From an uncultured Eubacteriales bacterium (GTDB lineage Bacteria; Bacillota; Clostridia; Christensenellales; CAG-314), in NCBI GenBank assembly GCA_900544545.1, contig UQVY01000004.1, positions 62,001 to 126,000 on the forward strand: a stretch of DNA of 64,000 nucleotides, written 5' to 3'. Position 1 is the first letter of the stretch; every line of letters starts with the position of its first letter. Positions 46,269 to 53,879 of the stretch are shown in pieces. The notes below the pieces were generated by a model. It saw only the letters and a program-made list of their open reading frames with translations, made no database searches and had not been told where the DNA came from. The position numbers were made by a program, and so were the translations under genes.

Positions 46269-46735
46269 TATACTCCGAACTCCTTAAGCATCATCGCAAC
46301 TTCGTCGAATCTTTTATAATCCGCGTATTTCTTGTCGGCGTCCTCTTCGTCGTACATAGTTCTTCGTTTCGAGTAGCCCTCTTCGCTCCATATAGTCCAG
46401 CCTCTCGGTACTCCTATAATAATAACGTTCTTATCGATTTTCGCGTAATCTTTAAGAATCTGCGGTAAGACGAATCTTCCTTGCTCGTCCTGCTTAACGC
46501 AGGGAGACCTTTCGTAAAGCCACGAAATAGCGTCCATTATTTCGAAGTCAGCCATAGGTGCGGCTAAGAGTTTTTCCGCAAGCTTGTCCATATCTTCCTT
46601 CTGCCTCACCAGAAGCGAGCCTCTCAAATCCGCGGATATAACGAACTCGTCGCCGTATTCTTCTCTTTTGAACGCAGGGAGACGCATTCTGTTTTTACTG
46701 TCAAGCTGATGCTCGAATCGACCCGAGTGCCACAT
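46268..46735 (-). CDS. mraZ: Transcriptional regulator MraZ
   Basis: AbrB-like double-psi barrel DNA-binding protein that regulates the division cluster. The start at ATG 46735 (MWHSGRFEHQLDSKNRMRLP) has GGGGGAA upstream; the longer frame reaches back into the promoter. The 155-residue protein contains both DxxxR signature repeats: LDSKNRMRLP in the first half, and DEQGRFVLP in the second. It is the first gene of the cluster and probably binds the three TGG repeats in its own promoter. Confidence 0.95.
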   Translation of the reverse strand: MWHSGRFEHQLDSKNRMRLPAFKREEYGDEFVISADLRGSLLVRQKEDMDKLAEKLLAAPMADFEIMDAISWLYERSPCVKQDEQGRFVLPQILKDYAKIDKNVIIIGVPRGWTIWSEEGYSKRRTMYDEEDADKKYADYKRFDEVAMMLKEFGV

Positions 46736-46766
46736 TGCCGTTCCCCCTTTATTCTTTATTAATAGT

Positions 46767-46808
46767 ATTGTATAAGAAATTTGAGCCATTGTCAACCATT
46801 CTTAACCA
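46767..46808 (-). promoter_or_regulatory. mraZ promoter with three-repeat MraZ operator
   Basis: On the minus strand, TTGACA (46795-46790), a 17-bp spacer and TACAAT (46772-46767). Three TGG repeats start at 46808, 46798 and 46788, exactly 10 bp apart. They place the -35 hexamer between the second and third. MraZ of other bacteria binds direct TGGGN-type repeats separated by 5 bp, the same period. Confidence 0.75.
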
Positions 46809-46810
46809 CA

Positions 46811-47054
46811 TTATTTCAAAAATTTGCCTTTCGGAGATAAAAAACAGGGACAATTTTTAACATAAAAAATATTATCAAACGTTTGAACCACTTCAAACGA
46901 AAGGTAAATTGATCATATGTTTGTCAAAATCAAAATATAACTACAATTTAATTTGCTATTGATTCTTAAAATCGACGTCAGATTTTTTGCGTAAAAAATA
47001 TAGAAAAATGTATAAAGTCCGACAATTCTCTGAATATATACTCGAAATTCGACA
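46811..47054. other. AT-rich intergenic region with operator-like repeats
   Basis: About 240 bp without a gene, between the mraZ promoter and the recN terminator. It holds a 12-bp palindrome TCAAACGTTTGA (46875-46886). A third half-site gives an 8-bp inverted repeat CGTTTGAA/TTCAAACG (46880-46899). This group lies about 80 bp upstream of the mraZ -35. Confidence 0.45.
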
Positions 47055-47094
47055 AAAAATAAATAAAAACGCACGGTGAAAAGCCGTGCGTTTT
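47055..47094 (-). terminator. Intrinsic terminator after recN
   Basis: An 11-bp perfect stem (47066-47076 with 47084-47094, AAAACGCACGG and complement) with a 7-nt loop is followed on the minus strand by TTTTTATTTATTTTTT. Confidence 0.9.
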
Positions 47095-47109
47095 CCATAA
47101 AATGTTGAT

Positions 47110-48798
47110 TTAAAGCGATTTATTAAGTTCGTCAATCATTTCGCGCGCATACAGCAAAGAGTGTTCGCCTCTTTCTCCGCCACATAATCTTGCGATTTCC
47201 CTGACTTTTCCTTCTTCGTCGAGCCGTTTTATGAAAGTCTGCGTTTTATCTTCGACAATATCTTTCGATATAAGGAAATTCGTATTCGATAAAGCAGCCA
47301 ACTGCGGAAGATGCGTAATTACGATACACTGGACTATGCCGGAAATTCTCTTGAGCTTCTGAGCCACTCTTAAAGCCATCTCTCCGCTGATTCCCGTATC
47401 GATTTCATCGAAAACCATAATCGCGACGCCTTCGATTCTTGCGGAAATGCTCTTAATCGCAAGCATAAACCGAGACATTTCTCCGCCGGAGATAACCTTA
47501 ATCAAAGGTTTAAGAGGCTCTCCTTTGTTAGCGGACATATAAAACTCGGCGCGATCGAAACCGTTCGGAGAAACAGTCCCCGAATAATACGTCGCAAAAT
47601 CAGGCATTTCGTTAAACTCCGCAGAAAAGACGGCACCCGACATTCCGAGGTCCTGAAGTTCGTTTTCCACCGCTCTGCAAAAGAGATCCGCGGATTCCCT
47701 CCTGAATTCGCTGAGTCTAACGGAAAGCTCGTACATAGCTTTAAGAATATCCGTTTTTTCCTTTTCAAGCTTTTCTACGATTTCCGAAGCCGCATCGAGC
47801 TTTTCAAACTCGGCTTTTGCATTCTCGCAAAAATCCAGTATATCCACTACGGAATTTCCGTACTTTCTTTTCAGATTCCTTATGACGGCAAGCCTTTCTT
47901 CTACTTCTTCCAGACGATTTTCGTCGTATTCGAGATTGTCGGAGTAATTCTCAAGCTCTGCGGCAATATCGTTAAGTTCGAAACCTAAGCTTTCCGCTCT
48001 TCCGAAAATCGAATCGAGAGACGGATCGAATCGCATTGCGTTTTTGATTTCGGATACAACTCTTGATACCGAATCCGACGCAGACGCCTCTCCTATAAGT
48101 GAATCGAGTGCGTTTTTGACGCTTTCTTTTATTTTCTCGCTGTTGATAATCGTAAGTCTTTCATCCGAAAGCCTTTCTTCTTCACCGACGGTAAGTTCCG
48201 CTGCCTGAATTTCGTTAATCTGATAGCTCAACAAGTCCGAATTCCTTGCGCGTTCGGCTTCGTTTCCTCCAAAAGAATCCAATTCGGAAAGAATTTTCGA
48301 CAAATCCTCGTATTTTTTTTGCAATTCGGCAAAAATCCCGCATTTTCTGTATCCGTCGATAACTCCGAGATGGCTTTCTTTCCGAAGCAGATTCAGATGT
48401 TCGCTTTGTCCGAAAATATCCACGAGAACGGACGACACGCTTCTTAAAACGTTAAGCGTGGTGAGTCTTCCGTTTATACGGATTTCGCTTTTACCGCCGA
48501 CGGACATCATTCTCGATATAAAAACATCGTCGTCTTCAGGATAGAACCCGTTATTTTCGAGGACGATTCGGGCAGCCTCGCAGTCGCTTATATCGAAGAC
48601 GGCTTGAACGATTGCTCTTTCCTCTCCGTGTTTAATAAGACTCTTGTCCGCTCTGTCGCCCAAAACGAATGCCAGCGAATCTATAATGATGGACTTACCC
48701 GAACCCGTTTCACCGCTAAGGCAGTTAAGTCCTTCGGTAAAATCAACCGTAAGTTCCTTTATCAGCGCGATATTGCTTACGTAAAGCTCTTTAAGCAT
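47110..48798 (-). CDS. recN: DNA repair protein RecN
   Basis: SMC-like ATPase acting in double-strand-break repair. The 562-residue chain has Walker A GETGSGKS at residues 29-36. Long coiled coils (about 150-350) flank the hinge, and an ABC signature appears in VISGGEMSRFMLAIK. Walker B is VMVFDEIDTGISG-like (IMVFDEIDTGISG). It follows argR by 9 bp, a conserved Firmicutes pairing. Confidence 0.96.
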   Translation of the reverse strand: MLKELYVSNIALIKELTVDFTEGLNCLSGETGSGKSIIIDSLAFVLGDRADKSLIKHGEERAIVQAVFDISDCEAARIVLENNGFYPEDDDVFISRMMSVGGKSEIRINGRLTTLNVLRSVSSVLVDIFGQSEHLNLLRKESHLGVIDGYRKCGIFAELQKKYEDLSKILSELDSFGGNEAERARNSDLLSYQINEIQAAELTVGEEERLSDERLTIINSEKIKESVKNALDSLIGEASASDSVSRVVSEIKNAMRFDPSLDSIFGRAESLGFELNDIAAELENYSDNLEYDENRLEEVEERLAVIRNLKRKYGNSVVDILDFCENAKAEFEKLDAASEIVEKLEKEKTDILKAMYELSVRLSEFRRESADLFCRAVENELQDLGMSGAVFSAEFNEMPDFATYYSGTVSPNGFDRAEFYMSANKGEPLKPLIKVISGGEMSRFMLAIKSISARIEGVAIMVFDEIDTGISGEMALRVAQKLKRISGIVQCIVITHLPQLAALSNTNFLISKDIVEDKTQTFIKRLDEEGKVREIARLCGGERGEHSLLYAREMIDELNKSL

Positions 48799-48807
48799 TT
48801 CCCTTCC

Positions 48808-49263
48808 TCAGGATTTAATCAATTCCGCAAGTCTGCCTTCAAGCTCGGATGCGTTTTCGTCGTTCTCGCAAATAACTATGAGAATATCCGCCCCCGCAAG
48901 AGTTCCGAGCATAAGCGGAGAATTGACCTGATCGATTACATTAGCGACAGCCCCCGCGCTTCCGGGGAGAGTTCTTACGACGATAAGGTTCCTGACGGTA
49001 ACGACAGAAAGCACGGCTTCTTTGAAAAGGCTGATAAGCTTTCCGGGAATTTTATTGTCGGTGGTTTTCATCGTGGAATACTTGTATTTTCCGGTCTCGG
49101 TCATGGTTTTAACCAATCCGAGTTCTTTTATATCTCTCGAAATAGTAGCCTGAGTAACGCTTATTCCCGACGCAATAAGTTCTCCTACGAGATCTTCCTG
49201 AGTTTCAACGTCTTTGCTTTTGATGATATCCAGTATTTTCGACTGCCTTGTGCTTCTTGACAT
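48808..49263 (-). CDS. argR: Arginine repressor ArgR/AhrC
   Basis: Hexameric regulator of arginine metabolism. The 151-residue protein has an N-terminal winged helix (SVTQATISRDIKELGLVK recognition region) and a C-terminal oligomerisation and arginine-binding domain (PLMLGTLAGADILIVICEND). It is preceded by GGGAGAAG. Its promoter carries an ARG box just upstream, so autoregulation is likely. Confidence 0.95.
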   Translation of the reverse strand: MSRSTRQSKILDIIKSKDVETQEDLVGELIASGISVTQATISRDIKELGLVKTMTETGKYKYSTMKTTDNKIPGKLISLFKEAVLSVVTVRNLIVVRTLPGSAGAVANVIDQVNSPLMLGTLAGADILIVICENDENASELEGRLAELIKS

Positions 49264-49410
49264 TATTCTTCTCCCTTATTTCCGTAAAATCGCATCGGGT
49301 AAACCCGACCGAAGCCGATTAATACGTCGATACCGTCTCGGAGAACGGACAAAAAAATCCCGTGACCGAAAAAAACGCGTTCAGATTGCGTTTTCAAGTC
49401 CGACTTTTCG
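49264..49410 (-). other. argR mRNA leader, untranslated
   Basis: About 140 nt between the argR start site (near 49404) and its ATG. It contains T-runs and a small hairpin (CGGGT/ACCCG near 49296-49307). I see no recognisable attenuator or riboswitch. Confidence 0.35.
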
Positions 49411-49470
49411 ATTATAACACTTTCTTATCGATAAGTCAAGTTTTTAATGCAAAAAATGAATATTTATTCA
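49411..49470 (-). promoter_or_regulatory. argR promoter with ARG box
   Basis: Minus strand TTGACT (49439-49434), a 17-bp spacer and TATAAT (49416-49411). The sequence TGAATATTTATTCA (49457-49470) lies about 18 bp upstream of the -35. It fits the ARG-box pattern of TGAAT and ATTCA half-sites separated by four A/T bases. Confidence 0.75.
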
Positions 49471-49540
49471 GTCGGTGTTTTTTAGTCGAAGATAACACGC
49501 TTTTGATTCCGTTCCCGATATTATGGCTACGAATCGTAGG

Positions 49541-49569
49541 TTGATTTTTCCGAAAAAACGTGCTATAAT
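49541..49569 (+). promoter_or_regulatory. Promoter of the isochorismatase-family gene
   Basis: TTGATT (49541-49546), 17-bp spacer, TATAAT (49564-49569). The start site is near 49576, only a few bases before the GGAGG ribosome binding site (49579-49583). Confidence 0.8.
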
Positions 49570-49589
49570 AAAAGAAACGGAGGTTTTCG

Positions 49590-50096
49590 ATGAAAAAGGC
49601 TCTTATAGTTATCGATATGCAGAACGATTTTATAACAGGCTCATTGGCTAATCCGTCCGCCGAAGCAATTGTTAAACCTATTGCAGAAAAGATTGCTTCT
49701 TTTGACGGAACGGTTATCGCTACCCGCGACTCTCACGATAAAAACTATCTCGAAACGAGCGAAGGAAAGGCTCTTCCCGTAATTCATTGCGTCATCGGAA
49801 CGGAAGGCTGGAAAATAGAAACAAATATCGCGGACGCGATACTCAAAAAAGAAGATCGGCTTATTTTGAATAAAGCGACCTTCGGAACTTTTGAATGGAA
49901 TCTGAGCGATTACGACTCGGTTGAAATCGTAGGAACCTGTACGGATATTTGCGTCGTTACCAACGCCCTGATAATCAAAACGATGTATCCCGACTGCAGG
50001 GTTACGGTCTTTTCGTCGCTGTGCGCGGGCCTTACGCCCGAAAAGCATCTTGCGGCTCTCGAAACTATGAGAAGCTGTCAGATTATCGTCGAATAA
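49590..50096 (+). CDS. Isochorismatase-family cysteine hydrolase
   Basis: A 168-residue single-domain hydrolase with the triad Asp9 (IDMQNDF), Lys95 (NKATFGTF) and Cys121 (TDICVVTNA). A cis-peptide loop comes before the cysteine. Family members include nicotinamidases and related amidases. The short length and the HVIGTEGW-like HCVIGTEGWKI loop favour a nicotinamidase-like activity, but metal-ligand residues are not clear enough for a firm call. It has its own promoter and is isolated between minus-strand genes. Confidence 0.8.
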   Translation: MKKALIVIDMQNDFITGSLANPSAEAIVKPIAEKIASFDGTVIATRDSHDKNYLETSEGKALPVIHCVIGTEGWKIETNIADAILKKEDRLILNKATFGTFEWNLSDYDSVEIVGTCTDICVVTNALIIKTMYPDCRVTVFSSLCAGLTPEKHLAALETMRSCQIIVE

Positions 50097-50121
50097 GCTT
50101 TCCGTAGGTATCGAATCTTAA

Positions 50122-50727
50122 TCAGACAAAAATGAAACAAAGAATCGGACGGAAAAGAAGAACGTAAAGCACACTCAATACGAAACAAAAAACGATAAGA
50201 CCGAGAACCGATAAGCATGTCAGGATTATCGTTTTTTTCGTGGTGAAATCCCTTCTGCAAAAATCGTCTCCGCGGGTATAAACGATAACGAACGTCAGAA
50301 GAACTATGACAAAAATCCCATAAATCAGAAAAATCGTTAATACGAGAAGAATTCCGAGGAGAACTAAAGTCTTTACGAGAACGCAAATTCCCGCGGTAAA
50401 TCCGGCAGTAAAAATGAACAGAAAAACGTATTGAGCAATCGCCGCCCATTTATTTACGCCGCAAAGACAACTCAATATAACCGTAACGAGAACGGATGAC
50501 ACGAGAAGTCCGAAAAACGAAAAGAAAGAGTTATTGATAAAAGTTTTGTAAGTAAAAATCCGCCCGCAGCCCATCCAGCCGTATTCAGCGATGACCGAAT
50601 GGTTGAGTATCCCCGTGATTATTCCCAAAATCGTAATTATCACCGCAATAATCACGCAGTAAGACTTTTCTCGGAGCGTATTCATTAAAAAATCCGACTG
50701 TCCGGACAAAAAACGCTTTATTCTCAT
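50122..50727 (-). CDS. Polytopic membrane protein of unknown function
   Basis: About 200 residues with five hydrophobic segments and a short C-terminal tail. The start at ATG 50727 (MRIKRFLSGQ) is preferred to 50751, which adds an unlikely extension. The helix layout and the GIITGI and FTAGFTAGI segments vaguely recall stage II sporulation protein M. The similarity is weak, and the conserved SpoIIM loop is not clear. It follows spoIVB by 53 bp on the same strand, which is the main reason to suspect a sporulation role. Confidence 0.5.
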   Translation of the reverse strand: MRIKRFLSGQSDFLMNTLREKSYCVIIAVIITILGIITGILNHSVIAEYGWMGCGRIFTYKTFINNSFFSFFGLLVSSVLVTVILSCLCGVNKWAAIAQYVFLFIFTAGFTAGICVLVKTLVLLGILLVLTIFLIYGIFVIVLLTFVIVYTRGDDFCRRDFTTKKTIILTCLSVLGLIVFCFVLSVLYVLLFRPILCFIFV

Positions 50728-50780
50728 ATTGCATTTTATTGTCCAGATCAATCGGATATTCTTATATTCTATGATAAAAT

Positions 50781-51896
50781 TTATTTTGCTTTATCGTACA
50801 TAAATTCTGCGTAAACGCCGTAACCTTTTGTTCCGTCGCTGACGAAAACGTGAGTTACCGCTCCGACAAGACAACCTTCCTGAATTATCGGGCTTCCGCT
50901 CATTCCCTGAACGATTCCGCCAGTCTTTTCAAGCAGTCTTTTATCCGTAATGCGAATTACTACACCTTTATCGCTTTCTCCGCTCTGCGAAGCAGCTTTA
51001 ATAATTTCCGCTTCGTAAAGCTCGGGCGTTTCTCCGTCTACCGTGGTATAAACGTAGGCTTTTCCCGGCTTCACGGATTTTGACGAAAGAATCTTTATTT
51101 TCGGATAAGAACGATAACTTTCGTCCGTAAACGTTCCGAAAACGCCTATTTTCCCGTTATGCGAAACCGAACCGAGTTTTTCATCCCTGAAATCGCCCCG
51201 AAGTTCCCCCGCTCGTCCGCGAACTCCCTTTATAACACCCGTTATTGCGCATTTATAGACCGTTCCTCCGCTTATCTTATATATCTCTCCGGTTTCGGGA
51301 TTGACTATCGGATGTCCGAGCGAAGCGAATTTTCCGTCTTCTTTTACAAAAGTCAGAGTACCTATACCGCTGCTTCCTTCCTTTGTCCAAAGTCCGAGCT
51401 TATATCTTCCGCTCATTACGTCGTACTGAGGTTTGATTTTTTTCTTTATTCTCTCCCCTCTGATAATCTCCAGCTCGACTTCGTTCCCTTCGCTTTCCGA
51501 AACGATTCTGCCGAGTTTGACGGAGCTGTTGATTTCTTCGCCGTTGATGCTTACGATAAGGTCGCCAATTCGTATATCCGCTTCGATTGCCGGACACTGC
51601 ACGCCGTTACCGGTAATTATCTCGCTGATACCTATTACTTTCACTCCACTCGATTCAAGACTTATTCCTATCGGAATTCCTCCGAGATATACTTCGCCTA
51701 CTATAGTCTTGCCTTTAAAAATAGCTTTGCCGATTTTATCAATTATCGTTTCGCTTCCGAGCGCGACAAAGCGCTCGTCTACATCGGCTGCGCTATTTTC
51801 GCCGTAGGAAAAGACCGTTTTAAAAGGACAGAATACTGCGACTATCAGCGCAGTCAGAAGTATAAGAGCAATCAGCTTAGGTAAAGGTTTTTTCAT
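50781..51896 (-). CDS. spoIVB: SpoIVB peptidase
   Basis: Serine protease of family S55, secreted from the forespore to activate pro-sigma-K processing. The 371-residue protein has an N-terminal signal anchor (about 5-28) and a PDZ domain (about 70-155, with ADIRIGDLIVSINGEEI). The protease domain has His in ASLGHP near 195 and Ser in GIVQGMSGSP near 330. These are the expected catalytic positions. It marks the organism as a spore former or a recent descendant. The usual neighbours recN and argR lie 2 kb away on the same strand; spo0A is not in the window. Confidence 0.95.
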   Translation of the reverse strand: MKKPLPKLIALILLTALIVAVFCPFKTVFSYGENSAADVDERFVALGSETIIDKIGKAIFKGKTIVGEVYLGGIPIGISLESSGVKVIGISEIITGNGVQCPAIEADIRIGDLIVSINGEEINSSVKLGRIVSESEGNEVELEIIRGERIKKKIKPQYDVMSGRYKLGLWTKEGSSGIGTLTFVKEDGKFASLGHPIVNPETGEIYKISGGTVYKCAITGVIKGVRGRAGELRGDFRDEKLGSVSHNGKIGVFGTFTDESYRSYPKIKILSSKSVKPGKAYVYTTVDGETPELYEAEIIKAASQSGESDKGVVIRITDKRLLEKTGGIVQGMSGSPIIQEGCLVGAVTHVFVSDGTKGYGVYAEFMYDKAK

Positions 51897-51971
51897 AATT
51901 CCTCACAAGATATGCCATCAGGCGTAATTTTCCTTGTTAGTTTACCACCTTTACCTTTATTTATTCGTCTT

Positions 51972-52766
51972 TTATTTCCCCGTAAGTTTTTTATAAGCTT
52001 TATAAGCCAGCTCGGTATAGTCCGCAAACGAGGAAAAAGTTGCTCCGGAATCTATTTTCATCTTTTCTATTTCGGCTTTGTCCGGTTTATTTACCTCTTT
52101 TTTGTTGAATATTTCGATCATCTTTGTTTTGAAAAGCTGGATATTCAAAGCCCATCCCTTTCTCTCTCCCAAATCCGACGACCAATATCCGGTACAGCTT
52201 TTGTTTATTCCGCCGAGATAATTCGCCTGAGCAACCATCTGGTACTTACCGTTTGAAACGATTCCGACCGTAATTTCTCCTTTGCGAAGCATTTTTACGT
52301 AATACTCTCCGCCTTCGTCCGTAGATATGAAAGTATTAAGACTGCTCTTTTTTTTGCTTCTGTAATTCACCGTATATCTCGGCGGATTGAAATTATCTCC
52401 GTCTTCGCTTTTATAATAAGCCGTAAACAGCGTAAATTCTTCCTTCCCTATACCGACGTTTTTAATATATTCTTTTTTCGAACCGTCGGCAACAATAACC
52501 GTTTCCACCTGATCTGACGCAAAAGTTTCCGACCGATAATTACCTGCCACGAATAATTCCGAGGGAAGATAGTATTCTTCAATCGTCATATCTATTACGT
52601 TCCCAGATTTATCGGTAGTAAGAGATACTTCTCCGACGGAATTCCATCCTATAAGTCCATAAGCTTTTACGGTTACGCAAGTCCCGATCTGATTTTTTTC
52701 GCACCCCGCAACCGAAGCCGTCGTCAAAGCCAATCCGATCAGCAGCAGAAAGAATATCCTTCTCAT
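51972..52766 (-). CDS. Putative lipoprotein, unknown
   Basis: The start at ATG 52766 follows GGAGGTTTTG. A signal peptide ends in SVAGC, a lipobox at about residue 22. The mature ~240 residues are rich in beta strands, with repeated short V-x-V-x patterns (EVSLTTDKSGNVIDMTI). The opening TVKAYGLIGW...VGEVSLTTDKSGNVIDMTIEEY vaguely recalls FMN-binding-type lipoproteins, but the flavin Thr motif is not seen. It lies downstream of the nucleoside ABC operon and is probably cotranscribed; no function is assigned. Confidence 0.65.
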   Translation of the reverse strand: MRRIFFLLLIGLALTTASVAGCEKNQIGTCVTVKAYGLIGWNSVGEVSLTTDKSGNVIDMTIEEYYLPSELFVAGNYRSETFASDQVETVIVADGSKKEYIKNVGIGKEEFTLFTAYYKSEDGDNFNPPRYTVNYRSKKKSSLNTFISTDEGGEYYVKMLRKGEITVGIVSNGKYQMVAQANYLGGINKSCTGYWSSDLGERKGWALNIQLFKTKMIEIFNKKEVNKPDKAEIEKMKIDSGATFSSFADYTELAYKAYKKLTGK

Positions 52767-52883
52767 AAACAAAACCTCCGATAAATTTAGTTCGTTCCGA
52801 TTATGCCCTCCTTTTTTCTCTTTATACGAAAACCGCACCGAACTTTACGTCCGATGCGGCAATACGAATGAATTTTATTATCT

Positions 52884-53876
52884 TTATCTTCGTCCTTTGT
52901 CGTAAGGAATTCCTTCCGCTTTGGGACAACGCGACTTCTTTGACGTAAACGCAAGAACAACAAGCGTTAATATATACGGGAGCATTCTGTAAAGATAACT
53001 GGGAAGAGCAAGCTCCCTCAAAAAATAAACGCCGTTTTCGTTTATATCGAGATCCATATAGCTCGACGAAACGGTCTTTAACAATCCGAACAAAAGCGAT
53101 CCCAAAACTATTCCCAAAGGTCTCCAGTTTCCGAAAATCATTATGGCGAGAGCCATAAAGCCCATTCCGTGAACCGTTCCTTCCGCCGAACCCGCAGCCG
53201 TCGTAACTATGTAAATATAGCCGCCGAGACCGGCAAGCGCACCCGAAATCGTAGTGCCGATATAACGCATTTTGTATACGTTGATACCCACCGAATCTGC
53301 TGCCTGAGGATGTTCGCCGCACGAACGGAGCCTTAATCCGAATTTCGTTTTATACAGGATAAGCGAAAGAACCACGAAAACGAGAATCGTTATGTACGTC
53401 GAAATATAAACCTTATCGAAAAATCCCGCAAAAACACTGTTCGGGTCGATATTTTCGTTAAAGATAACGAAAGAGCCTGAATAAGGCGTTTCGAGCCGCT
53501 TCTGATGAACAATCTGCTCGATGCTGAAAAGAACTATAGCCGGAGCCATAAGGTTAAGAGCCGTACCGCCGATAGTCTGATCCGCTTTAAGCCTGACAGC
53601 CGAGAAGCTCAGAAGAAGAGAAAACGCGGCTCCCGCAAGTGCAGCTACAAGCATAGCGAGAAGAAATACCCATTGCGCATATTCTTCCGGAATCACGTAA
53701 ACTCCGGCTGTCGGAGACGCAAAATAAACGACGAGCGCGCCTACGAAAGAACCGAAAATCATTATACCTTCGAGCGCTATATTGATAATTCCGCTTCTTT
53801 CGGCAAAAACGCCGGCAAGCGCAACTATCATAAGAGGAACCATAAACTTCAGAACCTGTTGAATCAGAAACGCCAT
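52884..53876 (-). CDS. ABC transporter permease, BmpA-type nucleoside system
   Basis: A 330-residue membrane protein with 8-9 hydrophobic helices, of the YufQ/NupQ group. Landmarks are LAGVFAERSGIINIALEGIMI near the N-terminus and the permease coupling segment GLRLRSCGEHPQAADSVGINV. It pairs with the longer permease 3 bp upstream to form the channel for purine or general nucleosides. Confidence 0.9.
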   Translation of the reverse strand: MAFLIQQVLKFMVPLMIVALAGVFAERSGIINIALEGIMIFGSFVGALVVYFASPTAGVYVIPEEYAQWVFLLAMLVAALAGAAFSLLLSFSAVRLKADQTIGGTALNLMAPAIVLFSIEQIVHQKRLETPYSGSFVIFNENIDPNSVFAGFFDKVYISTYITILVFVVLSLILYKTKFGLRLRSCGEHPQAADSVGINVYKMRYIGTTISGALAGLGGYIYIVTTAAGSAEGTVHGMGFMALAIMIFGNWRPLGIVLGSLLFGLLKTVSSSYMDLDINENGVYFLRELALPSYLYRMLPYILTLVVLAFTSKKSRCPKAEGIPYDKGRR

Positions 53877-53879
53877 ATA

